From CAJAUT01 sp043809365 (GTDB lineage: Bacteria > Patescibacteriota > Microgenomatia > UBA1400 > UBA12108): a stretch of DNA of 16,303 bases. This document shows positions 5,925 through 12,352 of this stretch, piece after piece. Both the position numbers and the translations under genes were made by a program. The stretch lies in assembly GCA_043809365.1 (NCBI GenBank), contig JAZDDW010000058.1, forward strand, positions 1 through 16,303, read 5' to 3'. Position 1 is the stretch's first letter; the number at the start of each line of letters is the position of its first letter. The notes under the pieces are model-generated. The model saw only the letters and a list, made by a program, of their open reading frames with translations, made no database searches and had not been told where the DNA came from.

Positions 5925-6296
5925 TTAAAGTACCTCCGGAGCGAGTGAGGCGATTTTATGATAACCAGCTTCTTTGACTTCACGGGCGATCGGTCCAAAG
6001 ACGCGAGAGGCGATTGGATCTTTGGTTTTGGGATCAATAATCACGGCGGCGTTGTCGTCAAAGCGCACGTAGGTACCATCAGCTCTCCTAGTCTCTTTGC
6101 GGGTGCGCACAATCACGGCCTTGACTAGTTCTGAATCTTTGACATAACCGTTGGGATCGGCCCCGTCCACTACGACCGAAACCATATCGCCAATGTAGCC
6201 GAAGCGACGGAATGAACCTCCATGAATATGGATCACCTTGAGCCATTTGGCTCCAGAGTTGTCAGCTGCAACGAGGACTGAACGAAGTTGGATCAT
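5925..6296 (-). CDS. rplN: 50S ribosomal protein L14 (uL14)
   Basis: uL14 sits at the subunit interface, forms bridges to 16S rRNA and is the docking site for the silencing factor RsfS. The 123-aa product has the expected VAADNSGAKWLKVI near the N-terminus (residues 9-22), VKAVIVRTRKETRRADGTYVRFDDNAAVII in the centre and ASRVFGPIAREVKEAGYHKIASLAPEVL at the end. The length is exactly usual. It overlaps rpsQ by 4 nt, with no clear Shine-Dalgarno motif of its own. Confidence 0.98.
   Translation of the reverse strand: MIQLRSVLVAADNSGAKWLKVIHIHGGSFRRFGYIGDMVSVVVDGADPNGYVKDSELVKAVIVRTRKETRRADGTYVRFDDNAAVIIDPKTKDPIASRVFGPIAREVKEAGYHKIASLAPEVL
5931..5937 (-). promoter_or_regulatory. Strong ribosome-binding site deciding the rplX start
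   Basis: On the minus strand this reads GGAGGTA, 7 nt before the ATG at 5923 and inside the 3' end of rplN. It rules out the long upstream extension of the rplX frame. Confidence 0.75.
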
Positions 6297-6526
6297 ACGT
6301 TTTTAATAATTTTAGTAATCGTAAAATGTTTGCGGGCGGAGAGGGGGCGAGTTTCCTGGATTGTCACAAAATTACCAGCGACTGCTTGGAGATCATTTTG
6401 CACCAAGAATTTTTTACTCCTTTTGACAGACTTTTGATAAAGGGGGTGTTTCCAAGATGTCTCCACGACCACCACGGCACTTCCTTTAAGATGGGTAGAT
6501 AAGACTTTGGCCGAGATTGTTTTCAC
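6293..6526 (-). CDS. rpsQ: 30S ribosomal protein S17 (uS17)
   Basis: uS17 is a primary 16S rRNA binder with an OB fold. The 77-aa product has KVLSTHLKGSAVVVVETSWK (residues 7-26), HPLYQKSVKRSKKFLVQ and the C-terminal IQETRPLSARKHFTITKII, all characteristic. The start codon is GTG (6526), overlapping the rpmC stop as GTGA. A GGAG motif 5 nt upstream supports it. The length is slightly below the usual 80-90 aa. Confidence 0.96.
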   Translation of the reverse strand: MKTISAKVLSTHLKGSAVVVVETSWKHPLYQKSVKRSKKFLVQNDLQAVAGNFVTIQETRPLSARKHFTITKIIKNV

Positions 6527-6738
6527 TTGGTCTCCTTTAATTGACTAAGTAGGGTGTGCAGTTCTGCTACTGCACGGCGAATTATTTTTGGTTCGCGGAG
6601 ATTTTTGAGTTCGGTTTTCATTTTCAGCCCTGCTAGTTTAGCACGTTCTACCTTGAATTCGGCAAGGCGGGCTAGAATGGCAATTCTGCCACCTTTTTTG
6701 ATTTCAAGGAGATCATTTTTGCGTAGTTTCATGGTCAT
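6523..6738 (-). CDS. rpmC: 50S ribosomal protein L29 (uL29)
   Basis: uL29 is a small, two-helix protein near the exit tunnel that contributes to the docking site of SRP and trigger factor. The 71-aa product is almost entirely helical and charged, with the AELHTLLSQLKETK-type end and an N-terminal LRKNDLLEIKKGG segment instead of the more usual MKAxELR start; it is recognised mainly by length, position and helical pattern. ATG 6738 overlaps the rplP stop (ATGA) and has a GAGGT motif 5 nt upstream. An in-frame ATG two codons later is possible but less well placed. Confidence 0.92.
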   Translation of the reverse strand: MTMKLRKNDLLEIKKGGRIAILARLAEFKVERAKLAGLKMKTELKNLREPKIIRRAVAELHTLLSQLKETK

Positions 6739-7148
6739 ATGGCACCTCGAATAACAAAGCGAGTCAGTACGGGTAGTTTGGAGGCGGCCTTACGGAAAGC
6801 TTCACGGGCAGTAACCTCGTCGATGCTCCCAAGTTCAAACACGATTGTGCCGCGTTTAACAACTGCAGTATATTTATCAATATCTCCTTTACCTGAACCC
6901 ATTTTACTCCCGGCCGCCTTGTGGGTAAGTGGTTTATGAGGGAAAATGCGGAGCCATAATTTACCACCCCGCTTGGTGTGATGGGTAATGGTGCGGCGAG
7001 CAGCTTCGATTTGGGCAGCGGTGATCCAAGAACTTTCGGTCACTTTAAGTCCGTATTCACCAAACTCAACATCTGATCCACGAGTGGCAATGCCATCCAT
7101 CGTGCCCCTAAACTCTTTGCGGTATTTAGATTTTTTAGGTTGCATCAT
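6735..7148 (-). CDS. rplP: 50S ribosomal protein L16 (uL16)
   Basis: uL16 is a late-assembly protein that shapes the A-site and positions aminoacyl-tRNA. The 137-aa product begins MMQPKKSKYRKEFRG and contains the signatures WITAAQIEAARRTITHHTKRGGKLWLRIFPHKPLT in pieces and MGSGKGDIDKYTAVVKRG; the end is AFRKAASKLPVLTRFVI. At the position of the hydroxylated Arg81 of the E. coli protein (before MGxGKG) there is Lys, so that modification would not apply. The start overlaps the rpsC stop; a second ATG follows immediately. Confidence 0.98.
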   Translation of the reverse strand: MMQPKKSKYRKEFRGTMDGIATRGSDVEFGEYGLKVTESSWITAAQIEAARRTITHHTKRGGKLWLRIFPHKPLTHKAAGSKMGSGKGDIDKYTAVVKRGTIVFELGSIDEVTAREAFRKAASKLPVLTRFVIRGAI

Positions 7149-7795
7149 AGAACCGCTTCTCCTTTGTAAATCCAGACTTTGATTCCAACATAACCAGAAC
7201 GAGTGAGCGCTGGAACTTGCGCATAATCGATGTCACAGCGGAGGGTTTGGGTGGGAATGGTACCAATCGAATACTTCTCACTGCGGCCAATTTCGGCTCC
7301 CCCAATCCGACCAGAAAGTTGAATTTTGATACCTTTAGCTCCAGCTGCCATCACCCGTTCATGAGCTTGAGAAATGGCGCGGCGATGGGGGTAACGCTTG
7401 ATCAATTGTTCGGCGATCCGCTCTCCCACTAATTTGGCAGAGAGGTCGGGGTTTTTGACTTCGGCAACATCGAGCTGAAATTTGAGACTTGGGTTGACAC
7501 CGATAGTTTTGAGGTAAGCTACCAGCTCATTTTTGAGGATTTCCAGATTGGCACCACCTCGACCGATTACCACTCCAGGGCGAGCGGCATGAATAGTCAC
7601 ATGAATAGTGTTGATTGAACGCTCAACAATAACTTCGACAATACCTGCCAGGTGAAGTCTTTGGTAGATAAACTTTTTGAGTTTAATGTCGGCCAAGACC
7701 AAAGACTGGTATTCCTTCTTACCCGCAAACCAACGAGAAGATGGTTTGTAAAGGATACCTAGGCGAAAACTGGTGGGGTTAACTTTTTGGCCCAT
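7145..7795 (-). CDS. rpsC: 30S ribosomal protein S3 (uS3)
   Basis: uS3 lies at the mRNA entrance of the small subunit and contributes to mRNA helicase activity. The 216-aa product begins MGQKVNPTSFRLGI and has a type II KH domain with the GRGG loop at about residues 78-81 (VVIGRGGANLEILK). The C-terminal domain carries AEQLIKRYPHRRAI, MAAGAKGIKIQLSGRIGGAEIGR and YGTxxxKVWI-like GYVGIKVWIYKGE. It ends soon after that motif, without the longer tail seen in E. coli. The ribosome-binding site (7801-7809) is the best of the operon. It overlaps the end of rplV by 17 nt. Confidence 0.98.
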   Translation of the reverse strand: MGQKVNPTSFRLGILYKPSSRWFAGKKEYQSLVLADIKLKKFIYQRLHLAGIVEVIVERSINTIHVTIHAARPGVVIGRGGANLEILKNELVAYLKTIGVNPSLKFQLDVAEVKNPDLSAKLVGERIAEQLIKRYPHRRAISQAHERVMAAGAKGIKIQLSGRIGGAEIGRSEKYSIGTIPTQTLRCDIDYAQVPALTRSGYVGIKVWIYKGEAVL

Positions 7796-8123
7796 GGTTA
7801 ACCTCCTTTAAAACGATACGAATATGACTAGTACGCTTCATAATTTTGTGGGCCATACCCCGAGAGACAGCCTGGAAACGTTTGTAGGTTGGGCCTGCCA
7901 TAATATCGATGGTTGCGAAACCCAATTTGTCAGCAGAGAGGCCTTTTTGATCTTTGGCATTACCAACTGCTTGTTTAATAGCTTTGGAAAGCGGAACAGA
8001 GGCAGCTTTGTCGATAAACTTGAGATAGAGCAGGGCCCCCGCGGCAGAAAGAGAGCGGACTGCATCGGCAACAAGGCGAAGCTTCCGGGGACTAGTGCGA
8101 ATGTATTTTTGAATAGTTTTCAT
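7779..8123 (-). CDS. rplV: 50S ribosomal protein L22 (uL22)
   Basis: uL22 has a globular body on the subunit surface and a long hairpin lining the exit tunnel; changes in that hairpin give macrolide resistance in other bacteria. The 114-aa product has IRTSPRKLRLVADAVR at residues 8-23, PLSKAIKQAVGNAK, then the hairpin region GPTYKRFQAVSRGMAHKIMKRTSHIRIVL, all typical. The start is 1 nt after the rpsS stop with no Shine-Dalgarno motif. The end overlaps rpsC by 17 nt. Confidence 0.97.
   Translation of the reverse strand: MKTIQKYIRTSPRKLRLVADAVRSLSAAGALLYLKFIDKAASVPLSKAIKQAVGNAKDQKGLSADKLGFATIDIMAGPTYKRFQAVSRGMAHKIMKRTSHIRIVLKEVNHGPKS
7801..7809 (-). promoter_or_regulatory. Extended Shine-Dalgarno site of rpsC
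   Basis: On the minus strand this reads AAAGGAGGT, nine bases complementary to the 16S rRNA 3' end, 5 nt before ATG 7795. It is much stronger than most sites in this operon and lies within the end of rplV. Confidence 0.75.
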
Positions 8124-8124
8124 A

Positions 8125-8409
8125 TTATGTTTTGGTAAGGGTGCGTTTAACGATCTTACCGTGACCTCGAAAAGTACGAGTAGGAGAAAATTCGCCTAGT
8201 TTGTGGCCAACCATCCCTTCAGAGACAAAAACTTCTTTAAAGAGTTTGCCGTTGTGAACTAAAAATGTTTGCCCTACAAATTCGGGGGGAATGGCGGAGG
8301 CGCGTGCCCAAGTTTTTATCGGCATTTTGGTGCCGGACATGCCCGCTTTTAAAACTTTTTTCAAAAGTTTAGCGTCAATATAGGGACCCTTGGCACTGCT
8401 ACGGCTCAT
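8125..8409 (-). CDS. rpsS: 30S ribosomal protein S19 (uS19)
   Basis: uS19 is in the head of the small subunit, next to uS13, and contacts tRNA and inter-subunit bridges. The 94-aa product matches the family along its full length: SRSSAKGPYIDAKLLKK at the start, then the core with KTWARASAIPPEFVGQTFLV, HNGKLFKEVFVSEGMVGHKLGEF and SPTRTFRGHG. ATG 8409 is immediately next to the rplB stop (TAAATG), with an AGGAG motif 10 nt upstream. Confidence 0.98.
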   Translation of the reverse strand: MSRSSAKGPYIDAKLLKKVLKAGMSGTKMPIKTWARASAIPPEFVGQTFLVHNGKLFKEVFVSEGMVGHKLGEFSPTRTFRGHGKIVKRTLTKT

Positions 8410-9237
8410 TTATTTTACTCTCCTGTCTTTTATAATAAATTTGTTCGAATATTTATAACGCCCTCTGGTTTTAAACCCTAGAGCTGGTTTCCCCCAAGGA
8501 GTCTTGGGACCAGGCATACCAATACCCGATCGTCCCTCACCTCCACCGTGGGGATGTGAATCTGGATGTTGAGCGATACCACGCACCGTTGGGCGCCAAC
8601 CCATATGGCGGCGACGGCCGGCTTTACCGATTTTACGGTTCTTGTGTTCCAGATTGGAGACCTGGCCGATTGTAGCAAAACAAGTCTCATTTATCAATCG
8701 GACTTCGCCTGACGGGAGCTTGACGGTCACAAATCCACCATCGCGGGACTGAACCATAGCTATAGTACCGGCAGAACGCACAATCTGGCCACCTTTCCCT
8801 GGTTTGAGTTCCAGATTGTGGATCGGGAGACCGATTGGGATTTCTTTGAGAGGAAGAGTGTTACCTACTTTGGGTTCGGCCCCGGGACCAGAGACAACCA
8901 AAGCATCAACGGACAAACCGTCGGGGGCGAGGATATAGCGTTTCTCGCCGTCGCGATAATATAGAAGGGCTAGATTGGCGGAGCGACCTGGATCATATTC
9001 GATCGTAACGACACGAGCCTCCACGCCTGGTTTGTTGCGACGGTAATCGATGATGCGATAGCGACGTTTCTCGCCCCCTCCACGGTGACGAGTAGTGACA
9101 TGCCCGTGAGCGTTCCTGCCAGAATTTTGCTTATGAGGGGAGGTGAGCGATTTCTCGGGGTGACTCGCTGTTAGGCCCCGATCAAAGGCCACTTGGTGTC
9201 TGACGCCTGAAGAGGTGGGTTTTCTGGCTTTTAACAT
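8410..9237 (-). CDS. rplB: 50S ribosomal protein L2 (uL2)
   Basis: uL2 is needed for subunit association and sits close to the peptidyl-transferase centre. The 275-aa product has the usual length: N-terminal GRNAHGHVTTRHRGGGEKRRYR, the OB-fold VVTIEYDPGRSANLALL, then an SH3-like domain with HNLELKPGKGGQIVRSAG, and the C-terminal loop HPHGGGEGRSGIGMPGPKTP around residues 228-247, including the conserved His equivalent to E. coli His229. The start at 9237 is 1 nt after the rplW stop. Confidence 0.98.
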   Translation of the reverse strand: MLKARKPTSSGVRHQVAFDRGLTASHPEKSLTSPHKQNSGRNAHGHVTTRHRGGGEKRRYRIIDYRRNKPGVEARVVTIEYDPGRSANLALLYYRDGEKRYILAPDGLSVDALVVSGPGAEPKVGNTLPLKEIPIGLPIHNLELKPGKGGQIVRSAGTIAMVQSRDGGFVTVKLPSGEVRLINETCFATIGQVSNLEHKNRKIGKAGRRRHMGWRPTVRGIAQHPDSHPHGGGEGRSGIGMPGPKTPWGKPALGFKTRGRYKYSNKFIIKDRRVK

Positions 9238-9238
9238 A

Positions 9239-9526
9239 TTATTTAGTTTCCTTTAGATCAAACAGGTCAATGGATTGCCCTGGTTTTAATTTAACAATCG
9301 CGTATTTGAGATAACTAGAGTTGCCGGACAAACGTTTGGTTCCGGTACGGGGAGCTGGGACATGACGACGCGAGATATTGAGACGAGTGACGTTGACTTT
9401 AAAAGCAGTTTCGACTGCCTCTTTGACTTGATATTTGTTAGCACCCTTGACAACGGCAAAGGTATAACAACCAGCTCTAGCGGAAACCATAGATTTTTCG
9501 GTGATGATGGGTTTAAGGATGGTCAT
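9239..9526 (-). CDS. rplW: 50S ribosomal protein L23 (uL23)
   Basis: uL23 lines the polypeptide exit and is the main attachment point for trigger factor and SRP. The 95-aa product begins MTILKPIITEKSMVSARAG and contains YTFAVVKGANKYQVKEAVETAFKVNVTRLNI, the typical core, followed by the basic loop (PRTGTKRLSG) and strand YAIVKLKPGQSIDLF. ATG 9526 overlaps the rplD stop (ATGA), with an AGGA motif upstream. Confidence 0.97.
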   Translation of the reverse strand: MTILKPIITEKSMVSARAGCYTFAVVKGANKYQVKEAVETAFKVNVTRLNISRRHVPAPRTGTKRLSGNSSYLKYAIVKLKPGQSIDLFDLKETK

Positions 9527-10164
9527 AGAGATATCCTGGTAAGTAAGGAGTCGAGAGCTTTTTTAGTCAAGACGAGATAGTCAGAAGAGACTAGATCATA
9601 TGCATTGACGAGACTAGAGCGTTTCATGGTAACTCCCTGGAGATTTTGGAGAGATTGATAAAGCGAAGTGGCACGACCTTCAGTCACGACCAAAACCGAG
9701 TTTTTGGGGTGCTTGGTAGCTAGCGCGAGTAATTTGAGAACTGAGGCAGTTTTCCCAGAGAAGGTTTTGAGTTTGGCGATACCAGTAATAGTTTGTTCCA
9801 CCATCTTGGCTTGCAGAGCAGCACCTAGTGCCCGCCGGCGCATAGCCTTGGGAAGAATCATGTTCTCTGGACGAACTCCCGTTGGTCCATGAGCAATACC
9901 ACCACCTACGAAAATTGGAGCATATTTGGCTCCGTGGCGAGCGTTACCAGTTCCTTTTTGGCGATAAATTTTGCGGGTAGAACCATCGACCTCACCGCGA
10001 GTTTTGACTTTACTAGTTTTCTGGTGAGAGTTACTACCGTAAACACGAATAGCTTGAGCAAGCAAGGTTGAGTTGGCTTTACCAAAAGAGGTCCCTTCAA
10101 TTTTCCAGGCTTCTAGTGGGGTACCTTTGAGATCAAAGACGGGAATCTGGACTAGTTTGGTCAT
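9523..10164 (-). CDS. rplD: 50S ribosomal protein L4 (uL4)
   Basis: uL4 extends a loop into the exit tunnel and, in E. coli, represses its own S10 operon. The 213-aa product begins MTKLVQIPVFDLKG; the internal loop region RKIYRQKGTGNARHGAKYAP and FVGGGIAHGPTGVRPENMILPKAMRRRAL is the signature. The C-terminal half has SVLVVTEGR and a Rossmann-like pattern. The frame is open to 10239, but the extension overlaps rplC. ATG 10164 forms an ATGA with the rplC stop and follows AGGAGGT by 3 nt. No E. coli-type L4-binding leader was recognised before rpsJ. Confidence 0.97.
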   Translation of the reverse strand: MTKLVQIPVFDLKGTPLEAWKIEGTSFGKANSTLLAQAIRVYGSNSHQKTSKVKTRGEVDGSTRKIYRQKGTGNARHGAKYAPIFVGGGIAHGPTGVRPENMILPKAMRRRALGAALQAKMVEQTITGIAKLKTFSGKTASVLKLLALATKHPKNSVLVVTEGRATSLYQSLQNLQGVTMKRSSLVNAYDLVSSDYLVLTKKALDSLLTRISL

Positions 10165-10733
10165 GCAACCTCCTGATGACCAGTAACGTCGAGCCGGACG
10201 AGCGAGTTGCGAGAACCCGGAACTGGACCGGTAACCCAAATACTATTGTCTTCTATGTTGTAGGCAACAACCAAGACACCTTTGCGGGTTGTGGTTCCAC
10301 CACCCATGTGCCCGGCCATTTTCTTGCCCTTGTGAATACGGCCAGGAGTGGTCCCTTGGCCAATGCTCCCGGGAGCCCGGAGACGATCGGATTGACCGTG
10401 AGTACGAGGACCCCCCGCAAAACCCCAGCGTTTAACGACGCCGGAGAAACCTTTGCCTTTAGAAGTAGCACAAATGGTACAAATGGAACCGACTTGGATG
10501 ACATCTTGGGGAGCAATGACAGTCCCTACGCTAAGCCCATCCGTAAAAGTAATTTCGCGTTTTTTTAGTTTTTTGCCAAAAGAGACTTGGACGCTAGTAT
10601 ACCCATCTTTTTCACTGGATTTGATCTGAGAAACAGTCATGGGGAGGAGATTTATTTTGGTGGCACCACGACGGGTAGTACCCAGATATACCTCACCCAT
10701 CATGACTTTATGTCCGTAAATTGTTGTGGTCAT
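10161..10733 (-). CDS. rplC: 50S ribosomal protein L3 (uL3)
   Basis: uL3 is one of the two assembly initiators of the large subunit and reaches toward the peptidyl-transferase centre. The 190-aa product carries the core FSGVVKRWGFAGGPRTHGQ, the RAPGSIGQGTTPGRIHKGKK loop and MAGHMGGG; the Gln in GSIGQ that is methylated by PrmB in E. coli is present. The N-terminus (TTTIYGHKVMMGEVYLGTTR) lacks the usual GKKxGMTQ motif, as noted in the findings. ATG 10733 was chosen because AAGGA lies 4 nt upstream and it starts 7 nt after the rpsJ stop. The longer frame to 10799 overlaps rpsJ. Confidence 0.97.
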   Translation of the reverse strand: MTTTIYGHKVMMGEVYLGTTRRGATKINLLPMTVSQIKSSEKDGYTSVQVSFGKKLKKREITFTDGLSVGTVIAPQDVIQVGSICTICATSKGKGFSGVVKRWGFAGGPRTHGQSDRLRAPGSIGQGTTPGRIHKGKKMAGHMGGGTTTRKGVLVVAYNIEDNSIWVTGPVPGSRNSLVRLDVTGHQEVA

Positions 10734-10740
10734 ACATTCC

Positions 10741-11049
10741 TTACATTTTAACTTCAATACCGACTCCGGCGGGTAATTCAAGATGCATAAGGGAGTCAAT
10801 GGTTTTGCCAGTTGGCTTTTCGATATCGATCAAACGTTTGTGGGTGAGGATTTGGAAGTGCTCGCGAGCATTTTTGTCGACATGGGGGGAAGTGGCAACC
10901 ACAATGAGTTTGCGACGAGTCGGCAGGGGGACGGGTCCGACGATTCGGGCACCAGTGGCAATGGCCGTGTCGACGATCTTTTGAGCGGCCTCGTCAATCA
11001 CACGATGATCGAATGATTTAAGTTTGACTCTAATGCGACCTGTCGCCAT
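10741..11049 (-). CDS. rpsJ: 30S ribosomal protein S10 (uS10)
   Basis: uS10 is a head protein of the small subunit and, as NusE, a partner of NusB and NusG in transcription antitermination. The 102-aa product has RIRVKLKSFDHRVIDEAAQKI at the N-terminus, VGPVPLPTRRKLIVVATSPHVDKNAREHF in the middle and HKRLIDIEKPTGKTIDSLMHL at the end, all canonical. ATG 11049 has AGGAG 4 nt upstream. It begins the S10 operon section, 97 nt after tuf, and 24 nt downstream of a strong GC-rich hairpin that could control it. Confidence 0.98.
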   Translation of the reverse strand: MATGRIRVKLKSFDHRVIDEAAQKIVDTAIATGARIVGPVPLPTRRKLIVVATSPHVDKNAREHFQILTHKRLIDIEKPTGKTIDSLMHLELPAGVGIEVKM

Positions 11050-11073
11050 GTGTCTCCTATCTTGTTAACTAAA

Positions 11074-11098
11074 TGCGACCCCGCTTGGCGGGGTCGCA
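11074..11098. terminator. Strong GC-rich hairpin between tuf and rpsJ (attenuator or partial terminator)
   Basis: The arms TGCGACCCCGC (11074-11084) and GCGGGGTCGCA (11088-11098) pair perfectly over 11 bp with a 3-nt loop, so a very stable hairpin would form in the tuf-rpsJ RNA. On the minus strand it is followed by ATTTAGTT, a weak U-tract, and rpsJ ATG is only 24 nt further on. It could be a leaky terminator that lowers S10-operon transcription relative to tuf, a 3' stabiliser of tuf mRNA after processing, or an attenuator. The structure is certain; its role is inferred. Confidence 0.7.
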
Positions 11099-11101
11099 CC
11101 C

Positions 11102-11132
11102 GTGCTCTATGGGCAATGACCCATGAGTAGTG
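11102..11132. repeat. Second, weaker hairpin 3' of tuf
   Basis: ATGGG and CCCAT around a 6-nt loop, extended by CTC/GAG across a one-base bulge and by a GTGC/GCAC-like outer edge, form an imperfect stem directly upstream (minus strand) of the strong hairpin. Together they make up nearly the whole 97-nt tuf-rpsJ spacer, so they may act as a tandem structured element. Confidence 0.4.
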
Positions 11133-11146
11133 CTTTTAATACTTAT

Positions 11147-12343
11147 TTATTTCGAGTCGGGCAGAATTTTGGTAATGACTCCCGCTCCTACAGTCTTGCC
11201 ACCTTCGCGGATAGCGAAACGTAAGCCCTCTTCCATCGCAACTGGGACGATCAATTTGACAGTCATCTTGGCGTTGTCGCCAGGCATAACCATCTCGACT
11301 CCCTCGGGGAGCTTGATGTCACCGGTCACATCGGTAGTGCGAACATAGAACTGTGGCTTGTATCCAGCAAAGAAGGGAGTATGACGTCCACCCTCTTCTT
11401 TGGTAAGAACGTAGACTTCGGCTTCGAAGTCGGTGTGGGGCTTGATTGAGCCAGGTTTGGCAATGACTTGACCGCGTTCGATATCTTCTTTTTCCACGCC
11501 GCGAAGGAGGAGTCCGACGTTATCGCCAGCCTGACCTTCGTCAAGTTGTTTGCGGAACATTTCAACTCCAGTAATGACGGTCTTTTTGTCTTTAAGCATG
11601 CCCACAACTTCCATCTCTTCACCGATCTTGCAAGCACCGCGTTCAATTCTACCAGTGGCTACAGTTCCACGACCCTTGATAGAAAAGACATCTTCCACAG
11701 GCATGAGGAAGGGTTTGTCGAGCGCACGAACGGGAGTCGGGATGTATTCGTCGACTTTGTCCATGAGTTCTTGAATCTTAGCTTCCCAGGTAGCGTCGCC
11801 TTCGAGAGCTTTGAGGGCAGAGACGCGAACAATGGGGATTTCGTCGCCCGGATAATGATATTTCTTGAGGAGATCGCGAATTTCCATCTCGACAAGATCG
11901 AGAAGTTCGGCATCGTCAACCATATCACATTTGTTGAGAGCCACAATAATTTTGGGAACGCCAACTTGATAGGCCAAAAGAATGTGCTCACGAGTTTGGG
12001 GCATGGGACCATCGGTGGCAGCCACCACGAGAATGGCACCATCCATTTGAGCGGCACCAGTAATCATGTTTTTGATGTAATCAGCGTGTCCTGGGGCATC
12101 GATGTGAGCGTAATGGCGCTTTTCGGTCTCATATTCCTGGTGTGAGAGGTTGATGGTGACACCGCGCTGACGCTCTTCGGGGGCGTTGTCGATATCGGCA
12201 TAACCCTTGGCAACGGCGAGCCCCTTTTTGGAGAGCACGGTCGTAATGGCGGCAGTAAGAGTGGTCTTGCCATGGTCAACGTGACCAATGGTACCAATAT
12301 TGACGTGAGGTTTGCTACGAACGTACTTTTGGGCGTCTGCCAT
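11147..12343 (-). CDS. tuf: Elongation factor Tu
   Basis: EF-Tu is a GTPase that brings aminoacyl-tRNA to the ribosomal A-site. The 398-aa product is full length: G1 loop GHVDHGKT at 20-27, switch region RGVTI at 60-64, DAPGH at 82-86 (His86 corresponds to catalytic His84 of E. coli), NKCD at 137-140, and domains 2 and 3 with GRGTVATGRIERG and GGRHTPFFAGYKPQFYVRTTDVTG. In switch I the usual NTAH is NLSH (residues 65-68). The ribosome-binding site AAGGAG overlaps the fusA stop codon, and the ATG is 9 nt after it, so tuf is cotranslated with fusA. Only one tuf copy is in this window. Confidence 0.99.
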   Translation of the reverse strand: MADAQKYVRSKPHVNIGTIGHVDHGKTTLTAAITTVLSKKGLAVAKGYADIDNAPEERQRGVTINLSHQEYETEKRHYAHIDAPGHADYIKNMITGAAQMDGAILVVAATDGPMPQTREHILLAYQVGVPKIIVALNKCDMVDDAELLDLVEMEIRDLLKKYHYPGDEIPIVRVSALKALEGDATWEAKIQELMDKVDEYIPTPVRALDKPFLMPVEDVFSIKGRGTVATGRIERGACKIGEEMEVVGMLKDKKTVITGVEMFRKQLDEGQAGDNVGLLLRGVEKEDIERGQVIAKPGSIKPHTDFEAEVYVLTKEEGGRHTPFFAGYKPQFYVRTTDVTGDIKLPEGVEMVMPGDNAKMTVKLIVPVAMEEGLRFAIREGGKTVGAGVITKILPDSK

Positions 12344-12352
12344 ATAGGCTCC

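Noticed and set aside
5924..6037. Upstream extension of the rplX frame to 123 codons
   Set aside because: It overlaps rplN and ignores the strong ribosome-binding site next to ATG 5923.
11468..12145. A 225-codon plus-strand open frame antisense to tuf
   Set aside because: It is a shadow of the biased tuf codons; the translation is His/Phe-rich with no family features and there is no independent start signal.
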